Assembly: GCF_003751505.1 (NCBI RefSeq)
Contig: NZ_RJVB01000002.1
Span: 589,480 to 653,479 of the forward strand
Reading direction: 5' to 3'
Length of the DNA stretch: 64,000 nt
Source of the DNA: Erwinia sp. JUb26
Lineage (GTDB): Bacteria > Pseudomonadota > Gammaproteobacteria > Enterobacterales > Enterobacteriaceae
Under the pieces are notes generated by a model. The model searched no databases. It saw only the letters and a program-made list of their open reading frames with translations, and was not told the DNA's origin. Numbering within the stretch: position 1 is the first letter of the stretch; each line of letters starts with the position of its first letter. Shown here piece after piece: positions 36,744-46,419 of this stretch. Position numbers and translations under genes: made by a program.

Positions 36744-36765
36744 ATGGGGGCCTCAGTGCCCCCAT
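36744..36765 (+). terminator. Hairpin between acs and yjcH
   Basis: A perfect 8-bp stem ATGGGGGC / GCCCCCAT with a 6-base loop directly follows acs. No T run follows, so it may be a partial terminator or an mRNA-stability element rather than an operon end. Confidence 0.45.
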
Positions 36766-36898
36766 TGCCTAACTGCCGCAGAGCAGCCCGTCGTCTTTCG
36801 TCTTAATTTTCAGCACCATGAAGTGATAACAAAAAAACCTGGTTGCCGAAGCCGTGCTTCTGCTGTCCCGGTATAACTCTACCTCTGGAGACGCTGTG

Positions 36899-37210
36899 AT
36901 GAACGATGTCATTTATCAACGCATAGAAAAAAGCGCCCGATTTAAAGAACTGGTCAGAAAACGCCAGAGCTTTGCCACCCTGCTGTCCCTGATCATGCTG
37001 GTGCTCTACGTCGGTTTTATCCTGCTGATCGCCTTTGCTCCCGGCTGGCTGGGCACGCCGCTGCATGAGGGCACTAACGTTACGCGCGGCATTCCCATCG
37101 GTATCGGCCTGATTGTTATCTCCTTCGTGCTGACCGGCGTTTACGTCTGGCGCGCTAACGGCGAGTTCGACCGCCTGACCCGTGAACTGTTGAACGAGGT
37201 GAAAGGATGA
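36899..37210 (+). CDS. yjcH: DUF485 membrane protein YjcH, partner of ActP
   Basis: A 103-residue protein with two membrane segments (about 25-47 and 62-84), close to E. coli YjcH (104 residues). It has [41 protein letters not shown] and [30 protein letters not shown]. Its function is unclear, but it always accompanies ActP. ATG 36899 is preferred over a start 15 codons upstream because the E. coli protein begins there ([10 protein letters not shown] against MNGTIYQRIE). Its stop overlaps the actP start (ATGA). Confidence 0.95.
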   Translation: MNDVIYQRIEKSARFKELVRKRQSFATLLSLIMLVLYVGFILLIAFAPGWLGTPLHEGTNVTRGIPIGIGLIVISFVLTGVYVWRANGEFDRLTRELLNEVKG

Positions 37211-38865
37211 AACTTCGCCTTCTCTCGCTGGCTCTGCCCGCCCTGCTGCCTTTCGGTGCGCAGGCCGCCGATGCCATCACCGGTGCGGTTGAGCGCCAGC
37301 CCACCAACGTTGAAGCCATTATCATGTTCCTGATTTTTGTGGCGGCCACGCTGGGCATTACTTACTGGGCGTCAAAACGTACCCGTTCGCGCAGTGATTA
37401 CTATACCGCCGGTGGCAATATCACCGGTTTTCAAAACGGGCTGGCGATGGCCGGGGACTTTATGTCCGCCGCCTCGTTCCTTGGCATCTCGGCGCTGGTT
37501 TATACCTCCGGCTACGATGGCCTGATCTATTCACTCGGCTTCCTGGTCGGCTGGCCGATTATTCTGTTCCTTATCGCCGAGCGCCTGCGCAACCTTGGCC
37601 GCTACACCTTTGCCGATGTGGCCTCCTACCGCCTGAAGCAGAAGCCGATTCGTACCCTCTCCGCCTGCGGTTCACTGGTGGTGGTGGCGCTGTATCTGAT
37701 TGCGCAAATGGTCGGGGCCGGTAAGCTTATTCAGCTGCTGTTCGGGCTGGACTATCACGTTGCGGTCGTTCTGGTCGGCATTCTGATGGTGATGTACGTG
37801 CTGTTCGGCGGCATGCTGGCCACCACCTGGGTGCAGATCATCAAGGCCGTGCTGCTGCTGTTCGGGGCCAGCTTTATGGCGATTATGGTGATGAAAACCG
37901 TCGGCTTCAGCTTCAATAACCTGTTTACCGAAGCGATGAAGGTCCACCCGAAAGGCATTGAAATTATGCGCCCGGGCGGGCTGGTGAAAGACCCCATCTC
38001 CGCGCTGTCGCTGGGCCTGGGCCTGATGTTTGGTACCGCTGGCCTGCCACATATTCTGATGCGCTTCTTCACCGTCAGCGATGCCCGCGAGGCGCGTAAA
38101 AGCGTCTTCTACGCCACTGGCTTTATGGGCTACTTCTACTTCCTGACCTTTATCATCGGCTTTGGTGCGATCCTGCTGGTCGGTGCCAACCCGGCGTTTA
38201 AAGACGCCGCGGGAGCGCTGATTGGCGGTAATAATATGGCGGCGGTGCATCTGGCCGACGCGGTCGGCGGTAGCCTGTTCCTTGGCTTTATCTCAGCGGT
38301 GGCCTTCGCCACGATTCTGGCGGTGGTGGCCGGACTGACCCTCGCGGGCGCATCGGCGGTATCCCACGATCTGTACGCCAGCGTGTTCCGTAAAGGCCAG
38401 GCAACCGAGCGCGAGGAGCTGAGAGTCTCCAAAATCACCGTGCTGGTGCTGGGCGTGGTGGCGATTGCGCTGGGGATCCTGTTTGAGAAGCAAAACATCG
38501 CCTTTATGGTTGGGCTGGCCTTCTCGATTGCCGCCAGCTGTAACTTCCCGATTATCCTGCTGTCGATGTACTGGTCAAAACTGACCACCCGCGGCGCGAT
38601 GATCGGCGGCTGGCTGGGGTTAATTACCGCCGTCGTGCTGATGATCCTCGGCCCGACCGTTTGGGTACAGGTGCTGGGGCACGACAAGCCGGTTTATCCA
38701 TATGAATATCCGGCGCTGTTCTCGATGCTGGCGGCCTTTATCGGTACCTGGCTGTTCTCCGTCACCGATAACTCTGCGGAAGGGGCACAGGAGCGTCTGC
38801 GCTTCCAGGCTCAGTTCGTCCGTTCACAAACCGGCGTCGGTATTGAGGGCGGTAAGGGGCATTAA
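37207..38865 (+). CDS. actP: Acetate/glycolate:cation symporter
   Basis: A 552-residue sodium:solute symporter of the SSS family matching E. coli ActP. The N-terminus has a cleavable-looking leader ([16 protein letters not shown]). The core has [57 protein letters not shown] (family signature) and [16 protein letters not shown]. It imports acetate and other short acids for Acs. It is coupled to yjcH by a 4-base overlap and followed by a terminator. Confidence 0.97.
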   Translation: MKLRLLSLALPALLPFGAQAADAITGAVERQPTNVEAIIMFLIFVAATLGITYWASKRTRSRSDYYTAGGNITGFQNGLAMAGDFMSAASFLGISALVYTSGYDGLIYSLGFLVGWPIILFLIAERLRNLGRYTFADVASYRLKQKPIRTLSACGSLVVVALYLIAQMVGAGKLIQLLFGLDYHVAVVLVGILMVMYVLFGGMLATTWVQIIKAVLLLFGASFMAIMVMKTVGFSFNNLFTEAMKVHPKGIEIMRPGGLVKDPISALSLGLGLMFGTAGLPHILMRFFTVSDAREARKSVFYATGFMGYFYFLTFIIGFGAILLVGANPAFKDAAGALIGGNNMAAVHLADAVGGSLFLGFISAVAFATILAVVAGLTLAGASAVSHDLYASVFRKGQATEREELRVSKITVLVLGVVAIALGILFEKQNIAFMVGLAFSIAASCNFPIILLSMYWSKLTTRGAMIGGWLGLITAVVLMILGPTVWVQVLGHDKPVYPYEYPALFSMLAAFIGTWLFSVTDNSAEGAQERLRFQAQFVRSQTGVGIEGGKGH

Positions 38866-38876
38866 TTTATCACCCC

Positions 38877-38904
38877 AGGGGCGGGCCGGGTGCCTGCCCC
38901 TTTA
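38877..38904. terminator. Terminator after actP
   Basis: A 9-bp stem AGGGGCGGG / CCTGCCCCT (one G-T pair) with a 7-base loop is followed by TTTATT. It lies between convergent actP and the Rpn-type gene. Confidence 0.75.
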
Positions 38905-38931
38905 TTGCTGTGGCGCTGCCTTGATGGGTAA

Positions 38932-39906
38932 TTAATGATCCATTTCGGCGAGTTCATCTTCCGACAGGCCGGTAATGTCTGCTATCGCCTGACGCTCGAA
39001 TCCCTTCGCCAGCATTTTTCTCGCCAGCGACCTGGTTACATCCATCGCACCTTCAAGGCGGCCTTTTTTCAGTCCCCTTTCCATGCCTTGTTCGATCCCT
39101 TGCTCAATTCCTTTTTCCTCTCCCTGTTCGAAAAAAAACTGATTGCCGTTCTGCTCAAACCATTCTGCTAGCGTCATCATTCCCTCCTTGTATCCAGACG
39201 TTCGGCGAGACAGCTCCTGAGCAAAAGCCTGCGGTGAGGGCGTCCTGCCAACCTGTAACATATAGTTGAACAGCGGTTTTAGCTGCTCTTCGCCAGTGTA
39301 GCCAGCGAATAGCAGCGTGACCAGCGGCTCCAGCAATTCCATGAGATCACGCTGGCGAATATGCTTCTGCAGCAGTTCCAGTATCGCCATTCGGCGATGT
39401 TGCATGATTTCATCATCCGCAATAACCGTCACATCAACCAGTGGGAAGTCACCACCGTAAAGCCGGGCCGCCAGTTGCGGTTCGCTAAACGCCTGCAGCC
39501 AGCTCATCGAATAAGGATAGGGCGTGACCCGGCCGTGATAGAAAAGTATCGGTACCACCAGCGGCAGCTGTTCATTTCCGGCATCAAGATGGCGCTGCAT
39601 GACCGCAATCGCGTAACGCATTAATCGAAAGGCCATCAGCCTGTCGGGCGTGCTTTGATGTTCAATCAGCGTGTAAATATAGCCCTCTCCTCCGGTGGTT
39701 TTGACCGAATAAAGCACGTCGGAATAGTACGCACGGAGATCCTCTTCAATAAAGTTCCCTGACTCCAGCGCGAGGGTATCGAGACTGCAGATATTCAGCA
39801 GGCCCGCCGGTAAATGGATCTGCAAAAAATCACGCGCGGTATCCGGGTGGCCTAATATCTTTTTAAAGATCGCATCATGCGGCGTTGGCGTTTGAGTTCC
39901 TTTCAT
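38932..39906 (-). CDS. Rpn/YhgA-family recombination-promoting nuclease (PD-(D/E)XK)
   Basis: A 324-residue protein of the Rpn (transposase_31) family. It has the opening TPHDAIFKKILGHPDTARDFLQIHLP and catalytic-type residues in YYSDVLYSV and LIEHQSTPDRLMAFRLMRYAI. The C-terminal tail is a glycine-spaced repeat (EEKGIEQGIEQGMERGLKKG). E. coli members are DNA endonucleases that raise RecA-independent recombination, and the C-terminal repeats evolve quickly. ATG 39906 is used; a GTG one codon upstream is also possible. It is part of a block absent from this place in E. coli. Confidence 0.9.
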   Translation of the reverse strand: MKGTQTPTPHDAIFKKILGHPDTARDFLQIHLPAGLLNICSLDTLALESGNFIEEDLRAYYSDVLYSVKTTGGEGYIYTLIEHQSTPDRLMAFRLMRYAIAVMQRHLDAGNEQLPLVVPILFYHGRVTPYPYSMSWLQAFSEPQLAARLYGGDFPLVDVTVIADDEIMQHRRMAILELLQKHIRQRDLMELLEPLVTLLFAGYTGEEQLKPLFNYMLQVGRTPSPQAFAQELSRRTSGYKEGMMTLAEWFEQNGNQFFFEQGEEKGIEQGIEQGMERGLKKGRLEGAMDVTRSLARKMLAKGFERQAIADITGLSEDELAEMDH

Positions 39907-40357
39907 CACCGCAAGATGATTGATTTTTCGGATACGGGAAAGGCGTTTTTTTATTTATTCTCTGCGCCTGCGGCAGCGCTTCCTTTTTTATGCAAACGGC
40001 GTGTTTTCGATAATAAAAATGCCGAGCGCGATCCAGAAATTATCATTCCCTATTTCAGTCAAAACCGCCGGTCGGGTATTTTAAATTCAGCAGAACGGCA
40101 GAATAAACGAGGATAGAAATTTGCTAACGGTGAGCAGGGAGCAGGGAGCAGGGAGCAGGGAGCAGGGAACAGGGAGCAGGGAACAGGGAGCAGGGAGCAG
40201 GGAGCAGGGTGAAAATTATCAATCAGCAGATTTAAGACAACGGCGCAACGGACGAATAACGCAGCAGACAAACGGGGCGAAACAGGCTCACTGCCCGCTC
40301 ACCCCGCTCCGCTTCAGCCGCGCAGACCAGCGCGGTCAGAAGTTTACGCCTGCACGA
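39907..40357. other. Intergenic region rpn-type gene / yfaZ-type gene
   Basis: About 450 bases that contain the heptamer array at 40132-40209 and the upstream region of the Rpn gene. The plus-strand open frames across it are artefacts of the repeat. No gene or RNA was recognised. Confidence 0.5.
40132..40209 (+). repeat. 7-base tandem repeat (eleven copies of GAGCAGG)
   Basis: Eleven consecutive heptamers occupy 40132-40208. Nine are GAGCAGG and two (units 6 and 8) are GAACAGG. The array is non-coding and lies upstream of the Rpn gene and downstream of the yfaZ-type gene. Copy number should be variable. Confidence 0.95.
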
Positions 40358-40903
40358 TTAGAAGTGCAGCGCGGCACCGACGTACGGGCCGTCGGCGACG
40401 ACGTTATCTTTGCGGCCATCTTTGCCGTTCATCGACATGTATTTGTAGCCAACGCTGACGTCAACCAGCGAAATCGGCTGGAAACTGATGCCGGCAGAGG
40501 CTTCCTGGTAATTATCGATGTGGCTGGAGAAGGAATCCGGCGAGTAGAAGTACTGGCCGTAAACGTTGAACATTTTGGTCACTGGCACCTTCACACCGCC
40601 GCCCACGGCAATCGCATAGCCGTCTTTGGTGTCTTTCGGGTTAGTGGACATGGCTTTGATGGTTGGGGACAGCATCACATCGCCGATTGCCACGTTATAG
40701 CCGAGGCCCAGGCTGCTGACGTTGCCATCATGATCGCTGCGCAGCCAGTCACCGGATAAGGCGAATCCTGGCGTGCTGGTGCCCAGACCAACGTGAACGT
40801 CGGTGTAATCTTTGCCGACGCTCACGCCGCCATCAATCGCCTGAGCCGTTCCTGCCAGCGCCAGCAGCGCCAGAGCGCCGGTCGTCATTGCCACTTTTTT
40901 CAT
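40358..40903 (-). CDS. YfaZ-family outer-membrane beta-barrel protein
   Basis: A 181-residue exported protein. Residues 1-22 are a signal peptide (MKKVAMTTGALALLALAGTAQA). The mature chain alternates hydrophobic and polar residues as expected of a small barrel and ends in a C-terminal phenylalanine (GPYVGAALHF), the outer-membrane sorting signal. SGDWLRSDHDGNVSSLGLGYNVAIGDV and YKYMSMNGKDGRKDN suggest the YfaZ family, whose function is unknown. ATG 40903 follows GGGAGAGA; the upstream 20 codons are rejected. Confidence 0.82.
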   Translation of the reverse strand: MKKVAMTTGALALLALAGTAQAIDGGVSVGKDYTDVHVGLGTSTPGFALSGDWLRSDHDGNVSSLGLGYNVAIGDVMLSPTIKAMSTNPKDTKDGYAIAVGGGVKVPVTKMFNVYGQYFYSPDSFSSHIDNYQEASAGISFQPISLVDVSVGYKYMSMNGKDGRKDNVVADGPYVGAALHF

Positions 40904-41047
40904 TGTTCTCTCCCAATTTAATTTACTCACGCCTGAAAACGGCGGTGGTGCAGCGTAAACCAACTGTTTTAAGAATTATATGAGAATGAACTAAATGGTA
41001 ATAAATTTGATTAATCTTACAAAAGAGTAAGTAACCAGATATTTCCG

Positions 41048-41746
41048 TCAGGCGCTGACCCACATAATATGGCCGACTACCGGCGCGATAATCACCGTCA
41101 GCACCCCGGAGAGCATCATTACCAGGCTGGACACCACGCCCTCCTGCGGACCCAGTTCATAGGCACGCGCCGTACCGGCACCGTGAGAGGCAGCCCCGAA
41201 ACCTGCGCCTTTCGCCATCCCCTGCTTAATCGCCAGGCGCAGGAACAGCAGGTCGCCGACCGCCATGCCGAAGACGCCGGTGATCACCACGAACAACGCC
41301 ACGAGGTCGGGCTTACCGCCCAACTGCTCTGCCGCCGCCAGCGCAAAAGGCGTGGTGATGGAACGCACCGCCAGGCTGCGCTGGATCTCTTCCGGCAGCG
41401 TTAGCAGCCGCGCCAGCCACACCGAGCTGCAGATCGCCACCAGCGTGGCGGTGATCACCCCGGCGGTCAGCGACAGCCAGTGACGGCGGATAATCGCCGT
41501 GTTTTCATACACCGGCACCGCAAAGGCCAGCGTTGCCGGGCCGAGTAGCCACAGCAGCCAGCGGCTTTCGCCAATGTAGTCCTGCCAGCTGATATGGGTG
41601 GTCACCAGCAGCGCCACCAGCACCATCGGGGTCATCACCAGCGGCATCAGCAGCAGCCGGTGCCAGCGGTGATACAGCCGTTTATTGGCAAAGTAGATCA
41701 GCAGCGTTGCCAGCAGGCACAGGATACTCAGGACAAAATCATTCAT
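41048..41746 (-). CDS. cidB: CidB/LrgB-family membrane protein
   Basis: A 232-residue protein with six or seven membrane segments. It carries LrgB landmarks LLGPATLAFAVPVYEN, RSITTPFALAAAEQLGG and GAASHGAGTARAYELG. LrgB/CidB proteins work with CidA/LrgA in control of murein hydrolase activity, overflow metabolism or small-acid transport. The start at 41746 overlaps the 3' end of cidA by 8 bases, so the two are coupled. A LysR-type gene lies divergently beyond cidA, as in cid systems. The symbol is by family and layout; E. coli YohK is another name for a homologue. Confidence 0.86.
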   Translation of the reverse strand: MNDFVLSILCLLATLLIYFANKRLYHRWHRLLLMPLVMTPMVLVALLVTTHISWQDYIGESRWLLWLLGPATLAFAVPVYENTAIIRRHWLSLTAGVITATLVAICSSVWLARLLTLPEEIQRSLAVRSITTPFALAAAEQLGGKPDLVALFVVITGVFGMAVGDLLFLRLAIKQGMAKGAGFGAASHGAGTARAYELGPQEGVVSSLVMMLSGVLTVIIAPVVGHIMWVSA

Positions 41747-42170
41747 CGTGCTGCCTCTGCTGTTTACGTGCGGCCAGCCACAGTTCAAAGCGGCTGACGC
41801 GATCGACCACGATGCTGGTTGCCGCCAGCACCAGCAGCGTGCTGAGGGTAATCACCAGCAGGATACGCCAGCCCTCTACCCGTAGCAGTTCGGAGTAATT
41901 AACGACTGCCACCACCGCCGGAATAAAGAACAGCAGCATTTCGGCCAGCAGCCAGTTAGACCCGGCCTTCACCCAGCGGATGGGCAGGATACGCAGCATA
42001 ATCATCGCCAGCAGCAGCAGCATGCCGACGATGTTGGCCGGCAGCGGCAGGTGCAGCCAGACCACCAGATGTTGTGAGAAAACAAACAAACCGACGTACA
42101 GCATCACCTGTAGCGGAACCTGAACCCGTAGCAGCCAGCCCGTTTTCACCGGGTCTGTCATGGTGGCCAT
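41739..42170 (-). CDS. cidA: CidA/LrgA-family holin-like protein
   Basis: A 143-residue protein with four membrane segments. It shows the LrgA-type core LPLPANIVGMLLLLAMIMLRILPIRWVKAGSNWLLAEMLLFFIPAVVAVVNY. It resembles phage holins in size and topology and is the usual partner of LrgB/CidB. The ATG at 42170 follows AGAGG; a second ATG three codons in is possible. It is divergent from the LysR gene at 42280. Confidence 0.87.
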   Translation of the reverse strand: MATMTDPVKTGWLLRVQVPLQVMLYVGLFVFSQHLVVWLHLPLPANIVGMLLLLAMIMLRILPIRWVKAGSNWLLAEMLLFFIPAVVAVVNYSELLRVEGWRILLVITLSTLLVLAATSIVVDRVSRFELWLAARKQQRQHDE

Positions 42171-42279
42171 TGCTTCATTACCTCTGAAGGAGCATTTTTG
42201 CTGGTTTTATTATAAAGGGGTAACAAAGCGTGAAAAAAATGACTTAATATTATTTCAACTATGCCAAACAGGAATGATT

Positions 42280-43182
42280 ATGGACGTTCGCGCCCTACGC
42301 TATTTTGTTGAAGTTGTCCGCCAGCAAAGCTTTACCCGGGCCGCTGAACAGCTGTATGTCACGCAGCCGACCATCAGCAAAATGCTGCGCCAGCTGGAGG
42401 ACGAACTGGGCTGCATCCTGTTAATGCGCGAGGGCCGCAAGCTGCATCTGACCGATACCGGGCAGGCGGTTTATCAGCGTGGAGTGACCATTCTGCAGGA
42501 ATTTAAGCAGCTGGAGGCGGAAATCAGCGACCTCAACGAGCTGAAAACCGGCGAGCTGCGGCTGGGCATCCCGCCGATGGTCGGCATGCAGATTGCCGGG
42601 TCGATATCGGCTTTTCGCCAGCGCTATCCCGGCGTGGAGCTAAAAATTTCCGAATTCGGCGGGCTGACCGTGCAGCAGGCGGTGCTGTCGGGCAGCCTGG
42701 ATATTGCCATGACCGCCCTGCCGGTGGCCGACGATCTGCCGCTTAACTCGCTGCCGCTGATGAGCCACCCGCTGTGCGTGCTGGTGCCGCGCACCGAAAC
42801 CTGGCTGCGTCGTACGCACTTAAAACTCAGCGAGCTGGCCGGGCAGCCGATCCTGATCTACAACGAAGAGTTCTCGCTCAACCGCCAGCTGATGCGCGCG
42901 TTCCAGGCCAGCGGCTTCACGCCGCAAATCGCCGTACGCAGCGGGCAGTGGGACTTTCTGGCGGCGATGGTGCAGGCGGGAATGGGCGTGGCAATCCTGC
43001 CCGAGCCGATCTGTCAGCGGCTGGATAAAAGCCAGCTGCTGTGGCTGCCGCTGGAGTCGGATCTGGTGTGGAAGCTGGGGCTGATCTGGCGGGAAGGAAG
43101 CTATCTGTCACGCAGCGCCCAGGCGTGGATCGCCTGCTGCCGCGAATTCTGGCCGGACAGCACGCCCGGACTGGCGGTTTAA
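42280..43182 (+). CDS. LysR-type regulator of the cidAB-like genes (CidR-like)
   Basis: A 300-residue LysR protein. The N-terminal HTH (about 4-62) is MDVRALRYFVEVVRQQSFTRAAEQLYVTQPTISKMLRQLEDELG. The effector domain follows from LKTGELRLGIPPM. The start at 42280 follows AGGAA at 6 bases; the long upstream frame into cidA is rejected. Divergence from cidA is typical for CidR-type regulators, which in Gram-positive bacteria respond to acetate or pyruvate overflow. The effector here is inferred only. An acs-actP acetate operon lies nearby. Confidence 0.88.
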   Translation: MDVRALRYFVEVVRQQSFTRAAEQLYVTQPTISKMLRQLEDELGCILLMREGRKLHLTDTGQAVYQRGVTILQEFKQLEAEISDLNELKTGELRLGIPPMVGMQIAGSISAFRQRYPGVELKISEFGGLTVQQAVLSGSLDIAMTALPVADDLPLNSLPLMSHPLCVLVPRTETWLRRTHLKLSELAGQPILIYNEEFSLNRQLMRAFQASGFTPQIAVRSGQWDFLAAMVQAGMGVAILPEPICQRLDKSQLLWLPLESDLVWKLGLIWREGSYLSRSAQAWIACCREFWPDSTPGLAV

Positions 43183-43189
43183 CGCCATC

Positions 43190-43220
43190 AAAAAGGGCGG
43201 CCTCGGTGGCCGCCCTTTTT
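43190..43220. terminator. Strong bidirectional terminator
   Basis: A perfect 13-bp repeat AAAAAGGGCGGCC / GGCCGCCCTTTTT with a 5-base loop lies between the convergent LysR and yjcE genes. Confidence 0.93.
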
Positions 43221-43224
43221 GATA

Positions 43225-44874
43225 TTACTCTTCTTTTTCGCTCAGCAGCGTTTCCAGCAGGTCGAGGTCGTGCAGCAGCTTGTGCATCGTTTCGTCGCTG
43301 ATCTGCTGCGTCGCGCGCAGGTGATACAGCTCAGCGCGTTCGGCACGCAGGCCGTTCAGGCGGAAGCGGCGTTCCAGATTCTCCGCATACAGCGCGCGCT
43401 CCAGATCCTCTTTGCCATCCACCCGACGGCGCAGATTGCCAATCACCCGCGAGCTGACCTCTTTCAACAGCTCGGGATCGGAGGTCTCTTCACTGTCGGC
43501 CAGCAGGCGCTCTTCCATTTTGTACAGGCTTTCAATCGCCGAGCCGGCCATCACCGCCCGCGCCATCTGTACTTCGCGGCGGTGAACGGTTTTATCCGTC
43601 CCTTCAATGCCGCGCAGCAGCAGCGGTAGAATCACCACGCCCACCAGCAGGGAGAAAAGGATCACCCCGGTGGCGAGGAACACCAGCTCGTAGCGCGCCG
43701 GGAAGTCGTTGCCGTTGCTTAACAGCAGCGGAATCGACAGCACACCGGCGAGGGTGATCGCACCGCGCACGCCAGCGAAGGAGGCAATCAACAGCTCACG
43801 GGTGGTGTAGCTGGAAAACTCCATCGGCCGCTTCTTCAGCATATGGCGGCTGATATAACGCATGCCCCACAGCCAGCCGAAGCGCACTATCATCAGCGCG
43901 GCATAAATGGTGACGACGGAGGCAAACAGCGCCCACAGTTCCACGTTCGGATCGGCATCGGCCTGTTTGACGGAGATCTCCAGAATGCCCGGCAGCTGCA
44001 GGCCCAGCATCAGGAACACCATGCCGTTAAAGACGAACTCCAGCATCTGCCACGCGCCGTTAGCGCGCAGCCGCATGGCCAGCGGGGCCTGGCGGATAAT
44101 GCCGGAGCGGGAGATGGTCATCCCGGCGGCGACCGAGGCCAGAATGCCGGACACGCCGATATGTTCCGCAATCAGGTAGGAAGCAAACGGCAGTAGCAGC
44201 AGCAGCACGGTCTGCGTTGCCGGATCGTCACCGCTCCAGCGGCTGAACAGGCGCAGGGATTTACCATACAGCCAGCAGATAGCGATACCCGCCAGCAGGC
44301 CGCCAATCGCCACCTTGAGGAATTCCAGCGACGCGCCGGAGACGGTAAACACCATGGTGCCCATTGCCACGGCGACGGCAAACTTCAGCGACACCAGGCC
44401 CGACGCGTCGTTCATTAACGCTTCGCCCTGCAGGATCGCCATAATCTTTTTCGGGATGCGCCCCTCCCCGACGATACCGGACAGCGCCACGGCATCGGTC
44501 GGCGACAGCACGGCCGCAAGGGCAAACGCCGGGATTAGCGGGATACCCGGCACCAGCCAGTAAATCAGATAGCCAATCCCCACCACGGTAATTAACACCA
44601 GCACCAGCGCCAGGCCGATAATCTCGCGCCCGTGGTGCAAAAACTCACTGGTGGGGGTTTTCCAGCCGTCGGCAAACAGCAGCGGCGGGATAAACAGCAC
44701 TAAGAACAGCTCCGGGTCGAAATCAACATGCAATCCAAACGTCGGCCAGGCGAGCAGTGCGCCCACGGCGATTTGAACCAGCGGCAGGGGAATTTGAAAT
44801 GGGATCATGCGTGCGGCGACGCCAGACAGCGAAACGACCAGCATCAGGATCAGGATGGTAAAGAAGATTTCCAT
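43225..44874 (-). CDS. yjcE: CPA1-family Na+/H+ antiporter YjcE
   Basis: A 549-residue cation/proton antiporter, the same length as E. coli YjcE. It has about twelve membrane segments. FALAAVLSPTDAVALSGIVGEGRIPKKIMAILQGEALMNDASGLV holds the transport-site aspartates, and FAGVRGAITLAGVLSIPL is also conserved. A soluble C-terminal tail of about 130 residues is rich in charged helices. It exchanges sodium or potassium for protons. The gene lies downstream of ghxP in the same direction, as in E. coli, with a terminator-like hairpin between. Confidence 0.94.
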   Translation of the reverse strand: MEIFFTILILMLVVSLSGVAARMIPFQIPLPLVQIAVGALLAWPTFGLHVDFDPELFLVLFIPPLLFADGWKTPTSEFLHHGREIIGLALVLVLITVVGIGYLIYWLVPGIPLIPAFALAAVLSPTDAVALSGIVGEGRIPKKIMAILQGEALMNDASGLVSLKFAVAVAMGTMVFTVSGASLEFLKVAIGGLLAGIAICWLYGKSLRLFSRWSGDDPATQTVLLLLLPFASYLIAEHIGVSGILASVAAGMTISRSGIIRQAPLAMRLRANGAWQMLEFVFNGMVFLMLGLQLPGILEISVKQADADPNVELWALFASVVTIYAALMIVRFGWLWGMRYISRHMLKKRPMEFSSYTTRELLIASFAGVRGAITLAGVLSIPLLLSNGNDFPARYELVFLATGVILFSLLVGVVILPLLLRGIEGTDKTVHRREVQMARAVMAGSAIESLYKMEERLLADSEETSDPELLKEVSSRVIGNLRRRVDGKEDLERALYAENLERRFRLNGLRAERAELYHLRATQQISDETMHKLLHDLDLLETLLSEKEE

Positions 44875-45039
44875 GTTTTCCTTTATTTATCTTCCAGTGG
44901 TGTGCAGGTGAACGCCTGCAAGGCAAGGGCAAAGCCCTATCCGGCAGCGCCGTTAGACACTGGTTATAGTAAAGCAAATAAATAAACTGATGAAAAACAG
45001 GATGTGCGCAGGGAGGGAAATTCAGTGACATCTGAAGGT

Positions 45040-45060
45040 GGGGCCGAAGATTTCGGCCCC
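45040..45060 (-). terminator. Hairpin after ghxP
   Basis: A perfect 9-bp stem GGGGCCGAA / TTCGGCCCC with a 3-base loop lies 9 bases past the ghxP stop. The following transcript (ACCUUC) is poor in U, so it may be only partly effective. Confidence 0.6.
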
Positions 45061-45069
45061 GGGACAGGA

Positions 45070-46419
45070 TTAAATCGCCCAGCCGCCCGCGTAGAAGGCA
45101 ACCAGTATCACCGCGATAACCACGGTACCGATATTCAGCTTGCGCCATTCACCGGCCACGATGCGGCCAATCACCAGCGAGCCAAAGCCGATCATAATGC
45201 CGGTTACAATGTTGCAGGTCAGGACGATAAATACCGCCGCCAGCAGGCCGGACATCGCATCCACGAAATCATCGAAGTCGATTTTCGAGACGTTGCTCAG
45301 CATCAGCAGACCGACGTACATCAGCGCCGGTGCCGTCGCATAGCCAGGTACCAGATACGCCAGCGGCGACAGGAACAGGATCAGCAGGAACAGCACGCCA
45401 ACCACCACCGCCGTCAGGCCGGTTTTACCGCCCGCCGCCGTACCGGCCGCCGATTCGATATACACCGCCGCAGGCGCTGCACCCACCAGGCCGGAGAAGA
45501 TGCTGCTCACCGAGTCGCTGGTCAGCGCTTTGCCGCCGTCGATAATCTGATTGTTCTTATCCAGCAGGTTCGCCTGACCGGCCACTGCGCGAATGGTGCC
45601 GGTGGCATCAAATACCGCCGTCATCACCAGCGCCAGTACGCTTGGCAGCACCGCAGGCTGCAACGCGCCGAGAATATCCAGGCTGAACACCAGCGAGTTA
45701 CCCTGGGCATCGCTCAGGCTTGGCATGGCAAACAGCCCCTGGTACTTCACCGATGGGTCGAAGATCAGCCCAATCACCGAGATACCGATGATAGTCAGCA
45801 GAATGCCGCCGGGAACGCGGCGTTTTTCCAGACCAAAAATCACCGCCAGACCCAGCAGCGACATGATTACCGGGAAGGAGACGAAGTTACCCAGCGCCAC
45901 CGGCAGGCCCGGCGCCGGGTTTTTCACCACCAGGCCCACGCCGTCGGCGGCAATCAGCAGCAGGAACAGACCGATACCCACGCCGGTACCGTGCGCCACG
46001 CCCATCGGTAAATTACGCAGGATCCAGGCGCGGATGCCGGTTGCCGAGATCACGGTAAACAGGATACCCATCAGGAACACCGCGCCCAGCGCGACCGGCA
46101 CGCTGATGTGCTGGCCCAGCACCAGACTGAAGGCGGTGAACGCCGTCAGGGAGATGGCGCAGCCGATGGCCATTGGCAGATTTGCCCACAGCCCCATCAG
46201 CAGTGAACCAAATCCGGCCACCAGACAGGTGGCAACAAAGACCGCCGTCGGTGAGAAGCCGGCTTTGCCCAGCATGCTCGGCACCACAATCACCGAATAA
46301 ACCATTGCCAGAAAGGTGGTCAGACCGGCCAGAACTTCGGTCCGCACGCTGCTACCGCGCGCGGATATTTTGAACCAGGTGTCTAACGTACCACCGGCCG
46401 GTTTAGAAGGAGTCGACAT
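45070..46419 (-). CDS. ghxP: Guanine/hypoxanthine permease
   Basis: A 449-residue NCS2-family (AzgA-like) purine permease, identical in length to E. coli GhxP (YjcD) and very similar throughout. It shares [81 protein letters not shown] and [16 protein letters not shown]. It imports guanine and hypoxanthine with protons. ATG 46419 corresponds to the E. coli start (MSTPS); the 28-codon extension upstream is rejected. A PurR-like palindrome lies 58 bases upstream. Confidence 0.97.
   Translation of the reverse strand: MSTPSKPAGGTLDTWFKISARGSSVRTEVLAGLTTFLAMVYSVIVVPSMLGKAGFSPTAVFVATCLVAGFGSLLMGLWANLPMAIGCAISLTAFTAFSLVLGQHISVPVALGAVFLMGILFTVISATGIRAWILRNLPMGVAHGTGVGIGLFLLLIAADGVGLVVKNPAPGLPVALGNFVSFPVIMSLLGLAVIFGLEKRRVPGGILLTIIGISVIGLIFDPSVKYQGLFAMPSLSDAQGNSLVFSLDILGALQPAVLPSVLALVMTAVFDATGTIRAVAGQANLLDKNNQIIDGGKALTSDSVSSIFSGLVGAAPAAVYIESAAGTAAGGKTGLTAVVVGVLFLLILFLSPLAYLVPGYATAPALMYVGLLMLSNVSKIDFDDFVDAMSGLLAAVFIVLTCNIVTGIMIGFGSLVIGRIVAGEWRKLNIGTVVIAVILVAFYAGGWAI

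Noticed and set aside
44908-44960. REP-like sequence in the ghxP-yjcE gap (GCAGGTGAACGCCTGC, AGGGCAAAGCCCT)
   Set aside because: It shows some symmetry and part of an enteric REP-like motif, but not enough to call a REP element from one copy.
45004-46011. 335-codon plus-strand open frame over ghxP
   Set aside because: It is antisense to the well-supported ghxP gene, rich in His, Gln and Arg, and resembles nothing known.
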